64,000 bases of DNA from positions 85,085,189-85,149,188 of the forward strand of contig OV884009.1 of assembly GCA_930367205.1 (NCBI GenBank). The letters are read 5' to 3'. This DNA comes from Acanthosoma haemorrhoidale (lineage: Eukaryota > Arthropoda > Insecta > Hemiptera > Acanthosomatidae). Below the pieces are notes generated by a model. It worked only from the letters and a program-made list of their open reading frames with translations. It did not search any database and had not been told where the DNA came from. Positions 31,333 through 44,096 of this stretch are shown here, piece by piece (positions within the stretch are counted from its first letter, which is position 1; each line of letters starts with the position of its first letter). The translations under genes and the position numbers were made by a program.

Positions 31333-33011
31333 GTAAGTGGGGCTGAAGCAATCGGCCGTCATGACTGTCTGCAACTCGCCGCGGGCCATTGTTCTTGACA
31401 GAACGTCCCTTACCGTGTTTGAGATCACATACTGAGAGCAAAAACCCCAACCCTAGCAAAACCATTAATTGTGCGATGATTCGCACTTGAATTTTGATTT
31501 TTCTCGATTACATAAAAGATTAATTCTGTTCAATATTATTTTTTTAGCGAATTTGAACTTCAATTATCGGCTATTTTTTAAACAAGCGCGTAGATATGAC
31601 CATGTAATAAAGAATTAAAGCACAACACTAAAGACTTCCTGATGCACGGGTAGGGTTCAATGTCACTTGTTTAGTACCTTACTTTGGTCTAAGCATTTGG
31701 CTCTGGTTGTAAGTGCTCATACCTGGATGAGGTCAATGCCTTCTAGGCCCCACTAGGACTTAGGCGAATACTCCGGTCGGTATTGGCACCAGCGATTAAC
31801 TCTAGTGCTACAGGAGTATCAACGGGGAGATTATTGTCCGTTCCACGCTTCTTTGCTTTATGCCGAGCCGACGGTTGTTGGGATAAAGCGGTCGCACCGA
31901 TAGCGACTCCCCATGTGGTGCTCACTCACAATGTTTCCCCCATTAGACTGGTGCAATGTATAACAGTTAAATAGTTCAACATATATGTCAAATTCTATGC
32001 GAATGTGGCCAATTGAAAAAAGGTTGGTATGAGCCAACAGTTGCCGACCAAATAACATTTAATAATGCCATAACAATCGTAGTATAAAGTATGCAGAAGG
32101 TGATAAAACACAGAAGTGTTTCTATGATCAATGAAAAATATATAATAACGAATATATTTGTGTATAAGATAGAATTGTTCATCTGGGAGCCTACGCGCGG
32201 AAATAAGCTCATTCACTATAGAGCCTGAATTTTTAACCCCTCTGCTCGGCGTGGTGCTTCAGCAAATTAGATTCAAGCTCTCATTTCTTGCTGTCCCGCT
32301 AGTATACGTTGTTCCTCACATCCCTTTTTCTGCGAACGAACAGCTTTGAAAAGGGGACTGCTGAAGTTCGCAAATAAAATCTATCACTGACAAGGGGAGG
32401 CTATGGTCGCCGATTTCAATGAAACTTCTTTTGCCGATACCAGGTCCGAAAAAAATTGACATCTGTCCAAAGAATCTTGCCAATGCTGAGAAAAAAAATG
32501 TTTAAAAATTCCATTCCGTGATCATCGTTTCTGTCAGTGTTCTTTGCGTAAAAAAAAGTCAAACACCATACAATTTTTTTTTTGTTTCCACCAGAAAATG
32601 AAAAAAAATATTACTGGATTATATTAAATGAGCACAGGTTATTGAAAAGTTACAAAAAACGGGAGAACCTTCAAATAAAGAACAGAATTTTCAGGAAAAA
32701 ACAAGTATCAAAAACCTACAAATAAGAGTTTTCGAGGCAACCAAAAAAATATATATTTTTTTTTGCATGATTCGCTGGGGGAGGACAATTTTTTCGTACG
32801 TGTCTTTTATTCCACTTGTAGACATTTGAAAAAAATCATGAAGTTATGAAAAAAATATATATATTACGGCTACTGATCCTTGGATCAATATTAGGTTATA
32901 ATAGGCTTGGAATTCATATAAAATATCGAATGAACCCGAAGCTCCGTCATTTGAAGATGTTTTTAAGGCTTTTCTTAGAATGCTTTATAAGCATTAGTAG
33001 TTATTGATGAC
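31333..33011. other. No gene seen
   Basis: 31340-31480 and 31680-31960 are somewhat GC-richer and may be old repeats, but I recognise no family. Opposing short frames at 31743-32216 look like chance. Confidence 0.4.
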
Positions 33012-33238
33012 CACTACAAACCGATGCCTAGTACCCCTACTAGGCTCCACCATAGGCAGACTCTCACTACCTTCCCGAATCCACCCGCCTTCTTTAGACA
33101 CCCCATATCCTTGTCATAGTTCCTTCAAATGGGTCTCCCCTTAGTGAAAGGCACCCATCAATCCAAAATAATTTTACTTTTATTTTTCCCACATCCCATT
33201 TTTATAAGTTTGAGAGCTATAGGAAGAAAAAAAAAACA
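33012..33238 (+). mobile_element. LINE family B, 3' untranslated end with A tail
   Basis: It matches 46467-46692: ACTACAAACCRATGCCTAGTACCCCTA, GGCACCCATCAATCCAAAATAAT, TTTATAAGTTTGAGAGCTAT, then an A-rich tail. No coding part is present. Confidence 0.8.
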
Positions 33239-35227
33239 ACACTACAGTTTTAGGGCGCTGAATTGGAGTTGTTATGTTATGCTGCTGTCGGTTTTTTTTC
33301 TTTACAAATTAAAGACGAGTCACAGAATGTTTCGTGTCATTTGGCCACTACAAATGCTAACGAACCGGTAACACAATCGACTTGGTCGTCGGCTGATATG
33401 CTCTTGAATAGGATCTCGCCGATCCTCACAGGCGGTCACGACATGGCGCAGTAACTCTCCTACTACCCTGCAAAGCCTACGCAGTTAATTGCCCTACCGT
33501 CCATAAACCTTCCTGTCCTCATTTTATTACTTTTTATTTTATGTATATTCGTCACCATTTGTTCTCGTGATGAATATAGATACCTCACTGCACCAAAGCA
33601 AGCTTTGCTGTATTAAGAGACCTGGGTACACAATTTCATCCAAAGATGAGGACCTCTTTTATTTTTAGGGATTCGTTGTTTCTATTAAGAAACTGGTATC
33701 TCCCATGTTTTCACCATACGGTGCCTGTTATGGTCTTCGTGAGTCCTCTGCTTACAAGGAGGGGCAGTTTGATATAAGTAACAAATTAAAAATATATTCA
33801 TATCTATTGACGATATCGACATCCCGATTCAAAATATGACCTTTTTTTTTCAAGGTCTTATTACGAAAAGTCAATAATACTGCCTTCGCAACTTTGAATC
33901 AACCGGCGTTGTTGTTTTTTTGTAGGATATTGGGTCGTTACACGTTAGTGTATGAAAATACTGTTTACTTATAAACTTATCTTTATTTGGCTCTTTTGTT
34001 AATGTGATTTATATCATTGTTTACACTGACGAATCTTTTATTTGATTATATTGACCAATAATACCGAAATTCGTTTGGGGAAGGAGAAGGGGTGCTGCAT
34101 GCAAATACGTCAGCGCTTTGATTCAAAAGGATCTTGAAGACGCACCTCGATCGGGTCGCTCTAGGGGTGATGGAATACTCAAGAGTGTAAGCCAGGGTTA
34201 AATCGTGTCCACAAAATAATGGGATATTTCAGTATTTCAGATAGTATTTTACAATAATTCTTGAAATAAGCTAGTTTTATGCACAAGAACGTTTGGAATA
34301 ATCTAGTAAAACTAATAACCTAAGGTTTTTAAAAGTGAACTGTCTATAAAATGGTTTTTCAATCTTAACGAAATCGTTTATTGTCATGTATGGACGAATT
34401 TTTTTTAATAGACACAGTAACCTAAAAATAACTTCGAAGATTCTTCAAAAATAATGTTTTGAGAGCCAAAAATATGTCCTAAGAGATTTTTTTAAAAATT
34501 ATATAATAATTTTAGCTATTAATATTTTTTTTTTTCAATTTTCTGCGACTGAGATGGGTTAACATATAAAATTAATACAAGTTTTTTCACAATTATTAAA
34601 TACATTTTTAAAGAACTTGAGTGAAGATTCCATCTTAAACTCTGGGATCTCCCGACATTGGTTTATTGTTCCGAAAAATACGATTTTGTCCATGATCGAC
34701 GGTAACTTTGTTAAATTTTGTTCGCTATGGTAACTGCTCCTTTGATCAACTTGCGATGTTAAAAAAAAAGAGCTAGTATTAAAAAAAATAGGAATCACAA
34801 AAGAGGGGAAATATAGAGATACCTTTAATTGATAATTTAGATTAAATTATACCATTTGTACTTTATATAATACACTACATTAATAATTACATGATCCTAC
34901 ACCCTAACGGGCAGAGGTGCCCAACCTGTTTATAACGTGTGGCACAACTGTACCCCCCTCCCCTATAACCTGCAACCTTCACATTAATTATATCTACATA
35001 GTATAGGCGCTTGTTTTTATAAATATTCTTTCCCTTTTTGTAAATTTTGAGATTACACCTACATAATGAAAACATTTAATAACTAATATTTATACAATAT
35101 AAATGTATGTTAAAAGTAACCATGTACAACCTACTAGCTAATCGTTAATTTCCACTAACTCGAAGATATTTGCAGCCTTTCAGAAAATTGGTATTATTGC
35201 AAAATCGCAACGCGTGCTGTGGGTTGG
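33239..35227. other. No gene seen
   Basis: AT-rich DNA. At about 34912 CAGAGGTGCCCAACCTG resembles one end of a hAT transposon, but I found no opposing end. The frame at 34559-34798 has no known motif. Confidence 0.4.
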
Positions 35228-36232
<1,005 letters not shown>

Positions 36233-37195
36233 ATATATAAAAGTTAAGGCTTGTGGTATGGCTATGTTAGGCCTAATACCACGTAGCCCCTTGTGAACAA
36301 AGGCTGTAAACATCGATAGAGGATTAGAAGCGGAATAAAGACAGTTTAAACCTAGCTGTTGGTCAAATATCAGTTCCCTTTGTTCTCTTTATCTTTTTTT
36401 TTTATCGTCTAAAGCCGATAGGCGATAACTTATATATCTATCTATAACCACAAACTAGTTAATAAATCGTTATAATTCGGAGGGGAACTACATATGACTT
36501 TCATGTATATGAAATTATTCATAACAATACTAGTTTATCACTAATGTAATACTAGTTATTTACAATAATACTAATGATGTCCAAGCGGATGATTATTTCT
36601 AACATTAGTTTCGGCATGTTAGAATGATTCGGTAAAGGTGGTTTATCAGAACTAATTACGTTAGCTGTCAAATACTGTCCAGACAGCTTGAACAGCTGTC
36701 ACGAAATGCTGAAAATCGTTGAATGTTGAAAAAAAAAAAAAACCGACGAGGAGGTGAACGGAACTGCGTAAGCCATCAACCACTCATTACTATTTCACTT
36801 GACGTGGGGTCGCTGTGGTTTGATCGGCCACAATTGACAAGATAAGCAGCTTGTCCTCCAAAACGCATTAGCGTTCATGTCAAGTTAAAATATGTTTGAA
36901 GAGATGTTTTGATTACAATATAATTGCCAAACAGATCAAAGAGGCCTAGGCAGGATGTATTATCTAGTTTGTAAATAGCTGATAACCAGAGCCCCGGTAT
37001 TTTACCAATTTTACAAATTGTCCTGATAAAAATCATTTTGTTTTTTAAGGGGCTACCAAGGCTTTAATAAATCATTGTTGCCCATAATGGTATATATTGC
37101 CGATTTCATTTTACTTAAAAGAAAAATTACTAGTAAATGCAATGATTTGTGGCCTCATCATTTTAAATTATTGAAACAAGAATAAATGTATTTCC

Positions 37196-37231
<36 letters not shown>

Positions 37232-37664
37232 GATTCCCAAGTCTTTAGGGGATAAGGGTTTCTTTTGTCAGGTTGTATGATCGTGGCTCGATAGCCTTTG
37301 TAGAAAAATAGTGATCGGAGTTAAAACTCAATAGAAAGCATAAAAACCGTAATAACAACTATCAGTTTAATTTTATTTGTTTTAAGTTCATCAAGTCCTA
37401 ACTCCGAAGCTGTTTAAGATTTACAGTTCAGATTATATGCTTAGAACGCAAATTGGCTTAGTCAAGAAAGCAAAATGTTTGCAAAACGTTTTGGTAGTCA
37501 ACAATAAAAATATAGTAGTTAATTCACTCAAAGGTATTTATAAAATAATATTTCAGCTATTATTTTTTTTGGTTGATGGTTAAATAAAAAATCTACTCAT
37601 TATACTCGATCAAGAATACCAAGTAGATTTAACCGGCTTTTAAGAAAATTATCTCGTTTATAAA
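36233..37664. other. No gene seen
   Basis: AT-rich intronic sequence with a poly-T run at about 37201-37226. Confidence 0.5.
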
Positions 37665-38540
37665 GGGTGTCCCAGAATTAACGCAAGATTTGATTTCAAT
37701 ACAAAACACAGTTTTTAGTATTTTTTTTTATTGAATTATGAAGTAAATAGAATAGGGTTATTTATGGAATAACACATCGGGCAAATGGCCTTCACGACTT
37801 TGCTGGCACATACACACTCTTTTGTCGAAATTTTCCATGACTATTTGGCATAAATGTAGTTGAATTTCGTTGATGTAGCGTTGAATTTCCTCTTTTAATG
37901 CACGGGTGGTTGTGGGCTTGTTGACATACACCTTTGACTTCAAATAACCCCATAAAAAGAAACCTAAAGGTGTTAAATCACATGATCTAAGGGGGCAAAT
38001 TCTGATCACCGAAACGGGAAAGTACACGACCTGGAAATGTCTCATGCAGTATTTGAATTGTTTCATGGGCTGTATGGCATGTGGCACCATTTTGTTTAAA
38101 ACACATATTGGCCACATCAATATCATCCAATTTCGGGACAAAGAACTGTGTTTACGACGTCGAATTGATGTTCCTGGATTTTCAACACTCTCACGCACGG
38201 CTTCGATATTGACATTTGAACGGCTTGTTTTTGGACGACCAGTGTGTTTAGTGTCTCCAACTGATCCAGTCTCCCTAAATTTTTCAATTAATCTCTTCAC
38301 AGTTAAAACACTGTTCCGAAAATATATTTTGTATGAAATTTTTGAACTGCGGCCGCCAAACTTTCATAATTTTTGAGATGATGTTCAACAATAAAGACAC
38401 GTTGTTCTATCGCGTAATACTCCATTTTTACTAACCCTAAACTGTCAGCTGTCAAATCGTTTTTTTTTAGGGTTGCCAGCACTTTACTGCATAAAATAAA
38501 TGGCGGCAAATTCAAATCTTGCGTTAATTCTGGGACACCC
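37665..38540 (-). mobile_element. Internally deleted Tc1/mariner-like element
   Basis: The terminal inverted repeats are identical for 29 bp, beginning GGGTGTCCCAGAATTAACGC at both ends. TA follows the right end, and the left flank reads AA where TA is expected. The 876-bp length is well below the roughly 1.2-1.3 kb of a full element, matching the missing catalytic middle. Confidence 0.88.
37758..38428 (-). pseudogene. Mariner-like transposase, broken and deleted
   Basis: The N-terminal helix-turn-helix part is in one frame (MEYYAIEQRVFIVEHHLKNY), ending at 38303, and continues in another from about 38330: LTVKRLIEKFRETGSVGDTK, then GRPKTSRSNVNIEAVRESVE. It then passes quickly to the C-terminal part (CDLTPLGFFLWGYLKSKVYV, VMENFDKRVCMCQQSREGHL). 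The central region with the catalytic acids before the DLTP motif is largely missing. The product cannot be active, but the ends could be moved by a related transposase. Confidence 0.85.
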
Positions 38541-38542
38541 TA

Positions 38543-39480
38543 TACATATTTCAGATTTATAATACAATTCAGTTTTTATTCATGAGAACAAATGTTGCTT
38601 ACAGATTACTGCTATATAAAAAAAAAAAGCAGTGCCAGGTGGTTAAACCTCGGCGGTTCTTACGTCACGTACTAAAACTGATCGCAACCAAAATTGCTAG
38701 TAAGAATGCATTGAGCAAAGCAAAAAAGGAAAAAAAAATCCTTTTACAAATGTTCAGCCAAATACAACCACTGTCAGATTTTGGAATTAGATATGTAACT
38801 GGGTCGATTCAGTAGCGAGAAATTCATTTTTAAGGGTTGACAAATATTCTATCGAAATAGCACAAGGAACAGAGCACATTTCTCGACTGCAAACGACGAA
38901 ACTTGATTGATAAAAACTTTCTGACTGATTCTCGGTCAAAAAGTAATTGGATTTCCCCCCCCCCCCAAAAAAAAAAAAAACAGGCAACAAAGATTTAATT
39001 GGACAAGGACATTTGTAAGTTCAAACCTCTATTAAGTACGTAAGAGGAATTAATAATTTAATGACACTTGTTCTTTAAATAAGCTTTAACTGTGTAGCGA
39101 AGAGCTAAATATATATGTAAATTACCCTACACTCTGGTTCATAATGTATTATAATAGAAATGCAAATCTCTGTAACTTCTGGTAATAAATCATAGAGGGA
39201 TCGGCAGAGATAAAAACAAGTGACAGAGGATCGAGGGTACGGCAATAAACCTAAGAGAATTAGCCACCTGACTGCCATAAAACCTAGGGCAAGCACACTT
39301 ACCCCTATTAGAATAGACCTTCAGTCACGTTCCCGCGGTCATAAAATCATGCTAGGAACAGCTTAGTCACGTAGCTCGGGAGGCGGGACATCATAAAGCA
39401 CACCCTTTTGGACCAACGGGATAATAAAACAGACCACCTACAGACAGACTCCGCCTTCCACGAGGGAGGGGGGTTACAAT
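38543..39480. other. No gene seen
   Basis: AT-rich, with a C/A homopolymer patch at about 38955-38982. Confidence 0.5.
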
Positions 39481-39865
39481 ATTTATATCGGTAAGTTTCG
39501 TCCTGAAGGAACACTCTGTTTCTTAGTCTCCATAGCCACACTACTTGACTTTACACCAGGCCACTTGGCCCTGGTAGGCTCTTCACTCTTCTCCAGTCTC
39601 TGCATCTCGAAAGTCACGATCCTCCCGGGCCCCGGGAGTAAGCCCACTCAGCCTTCCGCTAATCTACTCTCGCTATGCCACACCTCTACGACGGCACTTT
39701 GCCTCACAGCCTCTAACAGACCTCTGACGACTTGTACCTATTACGCTGCCGATCTCTCGCTCGAACTCTGAAAACTGGTCTTATTCTTTATGAACCTCTG
39801 AACCTCATCCTGAACACAGTGTCTTGTCGGGACACATCCCTATCAATAAATGGAGTCAGATATTA
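39481..39865 (+). repeat. LTR-like repeat, diverged copy
   Basis: A TATTTATAT box near 39479 is followed by GGAACACTCTG and at the end GAACACAGTGTCTTGTCGGGACACAT ... AATAAATGGAGTCAGAT. The terminal part matches 25460-25510 and 48124-48174; the middle is too diverged to align by eye. Confidence 0.45.
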
Positions 39866-40324
39866 ACGCTTACATGGAACATGGTCCATGTTATTAACTA
39901 CAACAATCCACACATGTCACCAGGGCTAGAGTGATCAGGCACTCCCCTAGTGACCCCCCCCCCCCCGACAATTGTTGACCTCCGACAATTGTTCACCTTT
40001 ACCGACAAACTGCAACTACTGAAGTTGAAAGGCCATTCTCAATTTAAAAAAATATATCAAGTTACTCCATGCACGATAAAAAGACCAACGAATTATAAAG
40101 CTAAACGTTTTAATTAAAGTCATTAAAATATGAAAACACAATAAAAACAATTTAATTAGTACTAAAAGTGAACGAAAGGTATATTTTATCTGAGATTTTT
40201 TTTACCGGCTTGTCAATATGTATGTAGAGACCCCATACAAATATTTGTATTGTTATAAATATTTAAAGAATATTCAAAAACATTCCTTCTTTCTTTTATG
40301 TTTCAAAACAATTTTATTAAGATA
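39866..40324. other. No gene seen; poly-C and short direct repeat
   Basis: A C run at about 39955-39967 is followed by two copies of a GACAATTGTTSACCT-like unit. The rest is AT-rich. Confidence 0.4.
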
Positions 40325-41568
40325 AAATTACAATCTGCCTTTTATTAGGCAATGAGTAATTGAGATAAATGTCATCATTCATACTATATTTACAATTCAT
40401 CATTCACTCGCTCATTCATACAATATTTACAAACAGCCCAGAGGCCCCCCAAGTCCACACGGGTCACCTCCCTCGCATGCGAAGGAGGAAGCGGAGTCTT
40501 GGGGAGTCCCCCACGCTCCTACGTCAGCCGCGTCACTGGATAAGCCAGCGGAGGCTGACCAAGAGCGCGAGAGCCACAGACGCTCAGGACATGATTAGAG
40601 GAACTGGCCATTGCCAGAACTCCCACTATCACTTAGTTATAGCAGGTCACGAGGCCACTGCCGTTTTAATCTCCGAAGAGGATTATAGGGGTGAGTGGTG
40701 CAGTGCAATGACTGTGCTAGGGAATTAGGGTGGTTGGATAGGTTACTATGGAATTTTATGAACTTGGAAGGGATGAGTTCAAGAATATAGGGTATATTCA
40801 GATCATTGTGAAGGGTTTTGTTGCTGACGTAATAAGGGGCATTTACTATTGTTCTTAGGACTTTTGATTGAAAGGATTGGATGCGCTTGATGTTCGACTT
40901 TTTTGCTGTCCCCCATAGCTCTATTCCGTATGTCCAGATTGGCTTAAGTATAACCTTGTAAATAAGTAGTTTGTTTTCTATTGAGAGGTGGGATGTCCTT
41001 CGAAGTAGTCTGTACAGTTGTCCAAAGCGTCTGTTTAGTTCTTGTCTTTTTAGCCTCGTGTGTGGGTTCCATGTCAGTCTTTTGTCGAGATGGAAGCCTA
41101 AATACCGTACTGTCTTAGACACAGGGAGAGGAATTGAATTTAAAAAGACTGGTGGACAGGACTTGCGGCAGAGGGTAAAGGTTATGTGGGAACATTTTCC
41201 TTCATTGACTTTGATTCGCCATTGGTTGCACCAATACTTGATCTCGTCGAGGTGTTTTTGAAGGTTTCGGGATGCTATATTAGGGTCTGGATGGGTTGAC
41301 AGGACTGCAGTGTCATCTGCGAATGTTGCCAAGAAGGTATTGGTGGTAGAGGGGACATCAGCGGTGTATAGATTATAGAGGGTGGGACCCAGGACGCTGC
41401 CCTGTGGAACTCCTGCTTTAATGGGATAGTAGTTAGAATATTCTAAACCACAGCGGACTTGGAAGAAACGGTTTGAAAGGTAGGATTGTAGGATTAGGAA
41501 TAGGGTTTGCGGTAAATATCCTTTGAGCTTGTAAAGCAAGCCTGCGTGCCAGACCCTGTCAAAAGCTC
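40325..41568 (-). mobile_element. LINE family A, best copy (Jockey-like, 5'-truncated)
   Basis: It contains the 3' untranslated end (40325-40630), shared with the 2.1-kb and 27.7-kb copies, and the RT C-terminal two thirds. It is truncated at the AFDRVWH motif, beyond which the frame enters unrelated flanking DNA. Confidence 0.88.
40637..41568 (-). CDS. LINE reverse transcriptase, partial
   Basis: The frame is open on the minus strand through RT blocks in order: AFDRVWHAGLLYKLKGYLP, LQSYLSNRFFQVRCGLEY, AGVPQGSVLGPTLYNLYTAD, ATFADDTAVLS with an intact FADD box, KHLDEIKYWCNQWRIKVNE, YLGFHLDKRLTWNPH, and WTYGIELWGTAKKSNIKRIQ. The order and motifs are those of Jockey-clade non-LTR retrotransposons. 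Endonuclease and the first RT blocks are missing. The Met at 41647 and the first 27 codons of the open frame are flanking sequence, not LINE. A single open frame over about 310 codons suggests a fairly young insertion. Confidence 0.88.
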
Positions 41569-42479
41569 CTTCTTTCTTAGAATGATTTTTTGTGTTTCGT
41601 TGGGCTTTTCTCAAAACCAGAAACAGTTTTGTTTTTCTCAGCGTCAAAGAGAAACACTGTTTGTTCTAGTTATTGTCATTATTATTTTTGTATTGGTTTA
41701 TTGTTAACTCGCGTCAACTGCAGTGGTTATTGAAGATGACTTTTGTGTTATAAATCGTTGATGATCTTGATAATTTCTTGGTACTGGATTGTGTTCATTG
41801 CTTGCTGGAGTAAATGGGGATGAAGTTTTTTTTATGTTGTTATCCTTCCACTCCTTTATGTATTTGGGTCATGTCAACAAATATTTGAAATTGCGTGGGG
41901 TGGGGATGCTACAATTGAAGGAGTACGCAGCAATCGTCTTTTGTCTGTCCTTGGTACGTTCTACGATAGCGGCAATCTTTATCCTAGCTCTGCTTGACTG
42001 CCATTCATGAATACAATAAAATGGAAGAAAAACATACCAGCGCACAGAGTGGGAACGGCCTCATTCAGAGGCACCCCTAACGAAATATGATTTTATAATG
42101 AATTACATTGATTTTGATAAACGATAATGAGTGAAATATAGTATGCTTATTTGTATAGCGAAAAATCAATGGAATAAAACAAAATAATGACCATGTAATA
42201 ACGATTATGATATGTTGATAAATCAGTTAATTATCAATTTAAAAAACAATGGAGCTTGTTCTCAGTAATTTTTTATCTCATATCTCAACTAATCTCAACG
42301 TTCAATAATGTTTCATTGTTTCTAATAGGATGTCTTGTAGAAGTCTGGGTTACTGTCTTGAATATGAAGACGGATTACCAAAGTTGCATTTGATTGTCAA
42401 TTACACGTATTGCTTATTGTTATGGTATTGGGTAAATTTATTCTTCATGACTTTTCTTCTATTTATTGAACTTTTGCCT
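41569..42479. other. No gene seen
   Basis: Intronic AT-rich DNA. The plus frame at 41789-42010 has no recognisable motif. Confidence 0.45.
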
Positions 42480-43110
42480 GTAAGAATTCACGGATATTCG
42501 TAGTATTTTATTTTGTAAGATTTGAAGCGTTTTATGTTTTTAGTCCCAGACAACCGTACAGGAGATGGTTTAAAAGATCCGAATTCAAGCAATTCCCTAC
42601 TTAGATCGGGTATATCATCTCTAGCCTCAAATATTCTTTTCAAGTTTTTTTTTTTATTGATGTGACTCTTCCATGCCAAAGATCTAGATGGACACCCAGA
42701 TAGCAGATTGGTTCACTTTTATCGTTGTTGAGAGTTATCCCTGGTGGATATGCTAATATGCTAAGCATTTGTGCAGATGAATAATAATATTCCAGATGGA
42801 GAAGTGTCCGTTGAAATCGTCCAGGCAATCCTTAACAAGGTTACGTTAAGTGTGGGCTGTAGTGCCTACATTGTGGTATAGCAAACAACATAGTGTCATA
42901 ACATGAAGCTACAAATTAAACAAAGGTGGCGACAAAGCTGATCCCTGAGAAGTATCGGAATTTACCATAACATTGAGGAGATAAAATCATAGATTTAACA
43001 ATTTTAATAATAATTTTAACAACAGGTATAGAGGAACGCGACGTTTTTTTTGATTTGTTCTAAATCACGGACTCCCAGGCTTTGTTAAAAGCTTGCTGGG
43101 AGTTGAGAAA
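42480..43110 (-). mobile_element. Heavily decayed LINE remnant
   Basis: On the minus strand three RT landmarks appear in the right order but different frames: SQQAFNKAWES (about 43070-43110), TSQGSA (about 42938-42955) and PICYLGVHLDL (about 42690-42725). It is probably a third, older non-LTR element. Confidence 0.55.
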
Positions 43111-43477
43111 TATAGCAACTGTATACTCTTTCAACTCTAAGCCGTGTCCAATGTACTAAGTCAATCTCCACAGTTGGTGTGAAGTGGAACGTTAGTGCTT
43201 AAACCCTAACTGAAAGTCAGGGAATGAATAAAACGTGCAGAGTCACTTTTCCAAAGCTGATAATAAGCTTATGGGTCTAAAATACTTATATCTTGTGATG
43301 CTTTGTCGGGCTTGGAAACTGCAATTATCTCACCATGTTTTCAACTAGCCACAGTAAAAATGATCGACTCAAATTGATATTTTGCAGGTATTTTATGTTT
43401 TCAAGATTTTCTTGTTTTGAAATTGTAATTTTAATTTCTACCTATCTCGATGGCTGATCAATGGATCAGTTGCCACA

Positions 43478-43965
43478 GGCAAAAAAATAGTATTTATTAA
43501 TCCATGCAAACAGAAACATGGACATCAAACTTTTAGTAAACATAATTTTAATACCTATCCCTTTTATCTTTCTATGCCCTTAAACTGAACGTAGTCTTAT
43601 TAAATTATTCATGTGTACAGTTTTGTGAGTGAAGATTCTATTGCTGATTTTTGGCCAGTTTCAACTACAAATCCTACATTTCTTTATTATCTTTTTCATG
43701 TCTGTATGTCTTTTAATTAGTGGCAAATCAAAAAATAAAATTAAGATGCTTCCAATTACAACATGTTTCAGATGAATACATTTCATCATTTCTTTAACCA
43801 GAAATGTATGACTCTAAATTAATATTTTTTCATGTTTTAATAATATCTAGGCTATTAAACATTTAAAAAAAACAGGCATTATTTTTCTCCTATACCCAGT
43901 TCATGATATAAATTATCAAAAAGCATAAATTATAAGATGGTGTGAAGGAATTAGCGAGTTACAGT
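43478..43965 (+). repeat. Dispersed repeat, arm 1 of a 5-kb inverted pair
   Basis: It aligns in reverse complement with 49046-49330. Shared phrases are GTATTTATTAATCCA, AAACTGAACGTAGTCTTATTAAATTAT, ACAGTTTTGTGAGT, AGTTCATGATATAAATTATCAAAA and ATGGTGTGAAGGAATT. This arm has about 180 bp of extra AT-rich sequence in the middle. Confidence 0.7.
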
Positions 43966-44085
43966 ATATGTAAACGAAATCAAGACGCAGAAGAATGTGA
44001 ATGAACCTTATCAACAAATTTCCGGTTGTCGGCCGAAGCCTGCACATAAATTTCTTAAATACTAAAAATATTGGTTATCAAAATT

Positions 44086-44096
44086 ACTATATCACA
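44086..44096 (+). repeat. Target-site duplication, left
   Basis: ACTATATCACA, repeated exactly at 46694-46704 directly after the A tail of the LINE between them. Confidence 0.85.

Noticed and set aside
34912..34945. hAT-like terminal sequence CAGAGGTGCCCAACCTG
   Set aside because: No opposing inverted end and no 8-bp duplication were found nearby.
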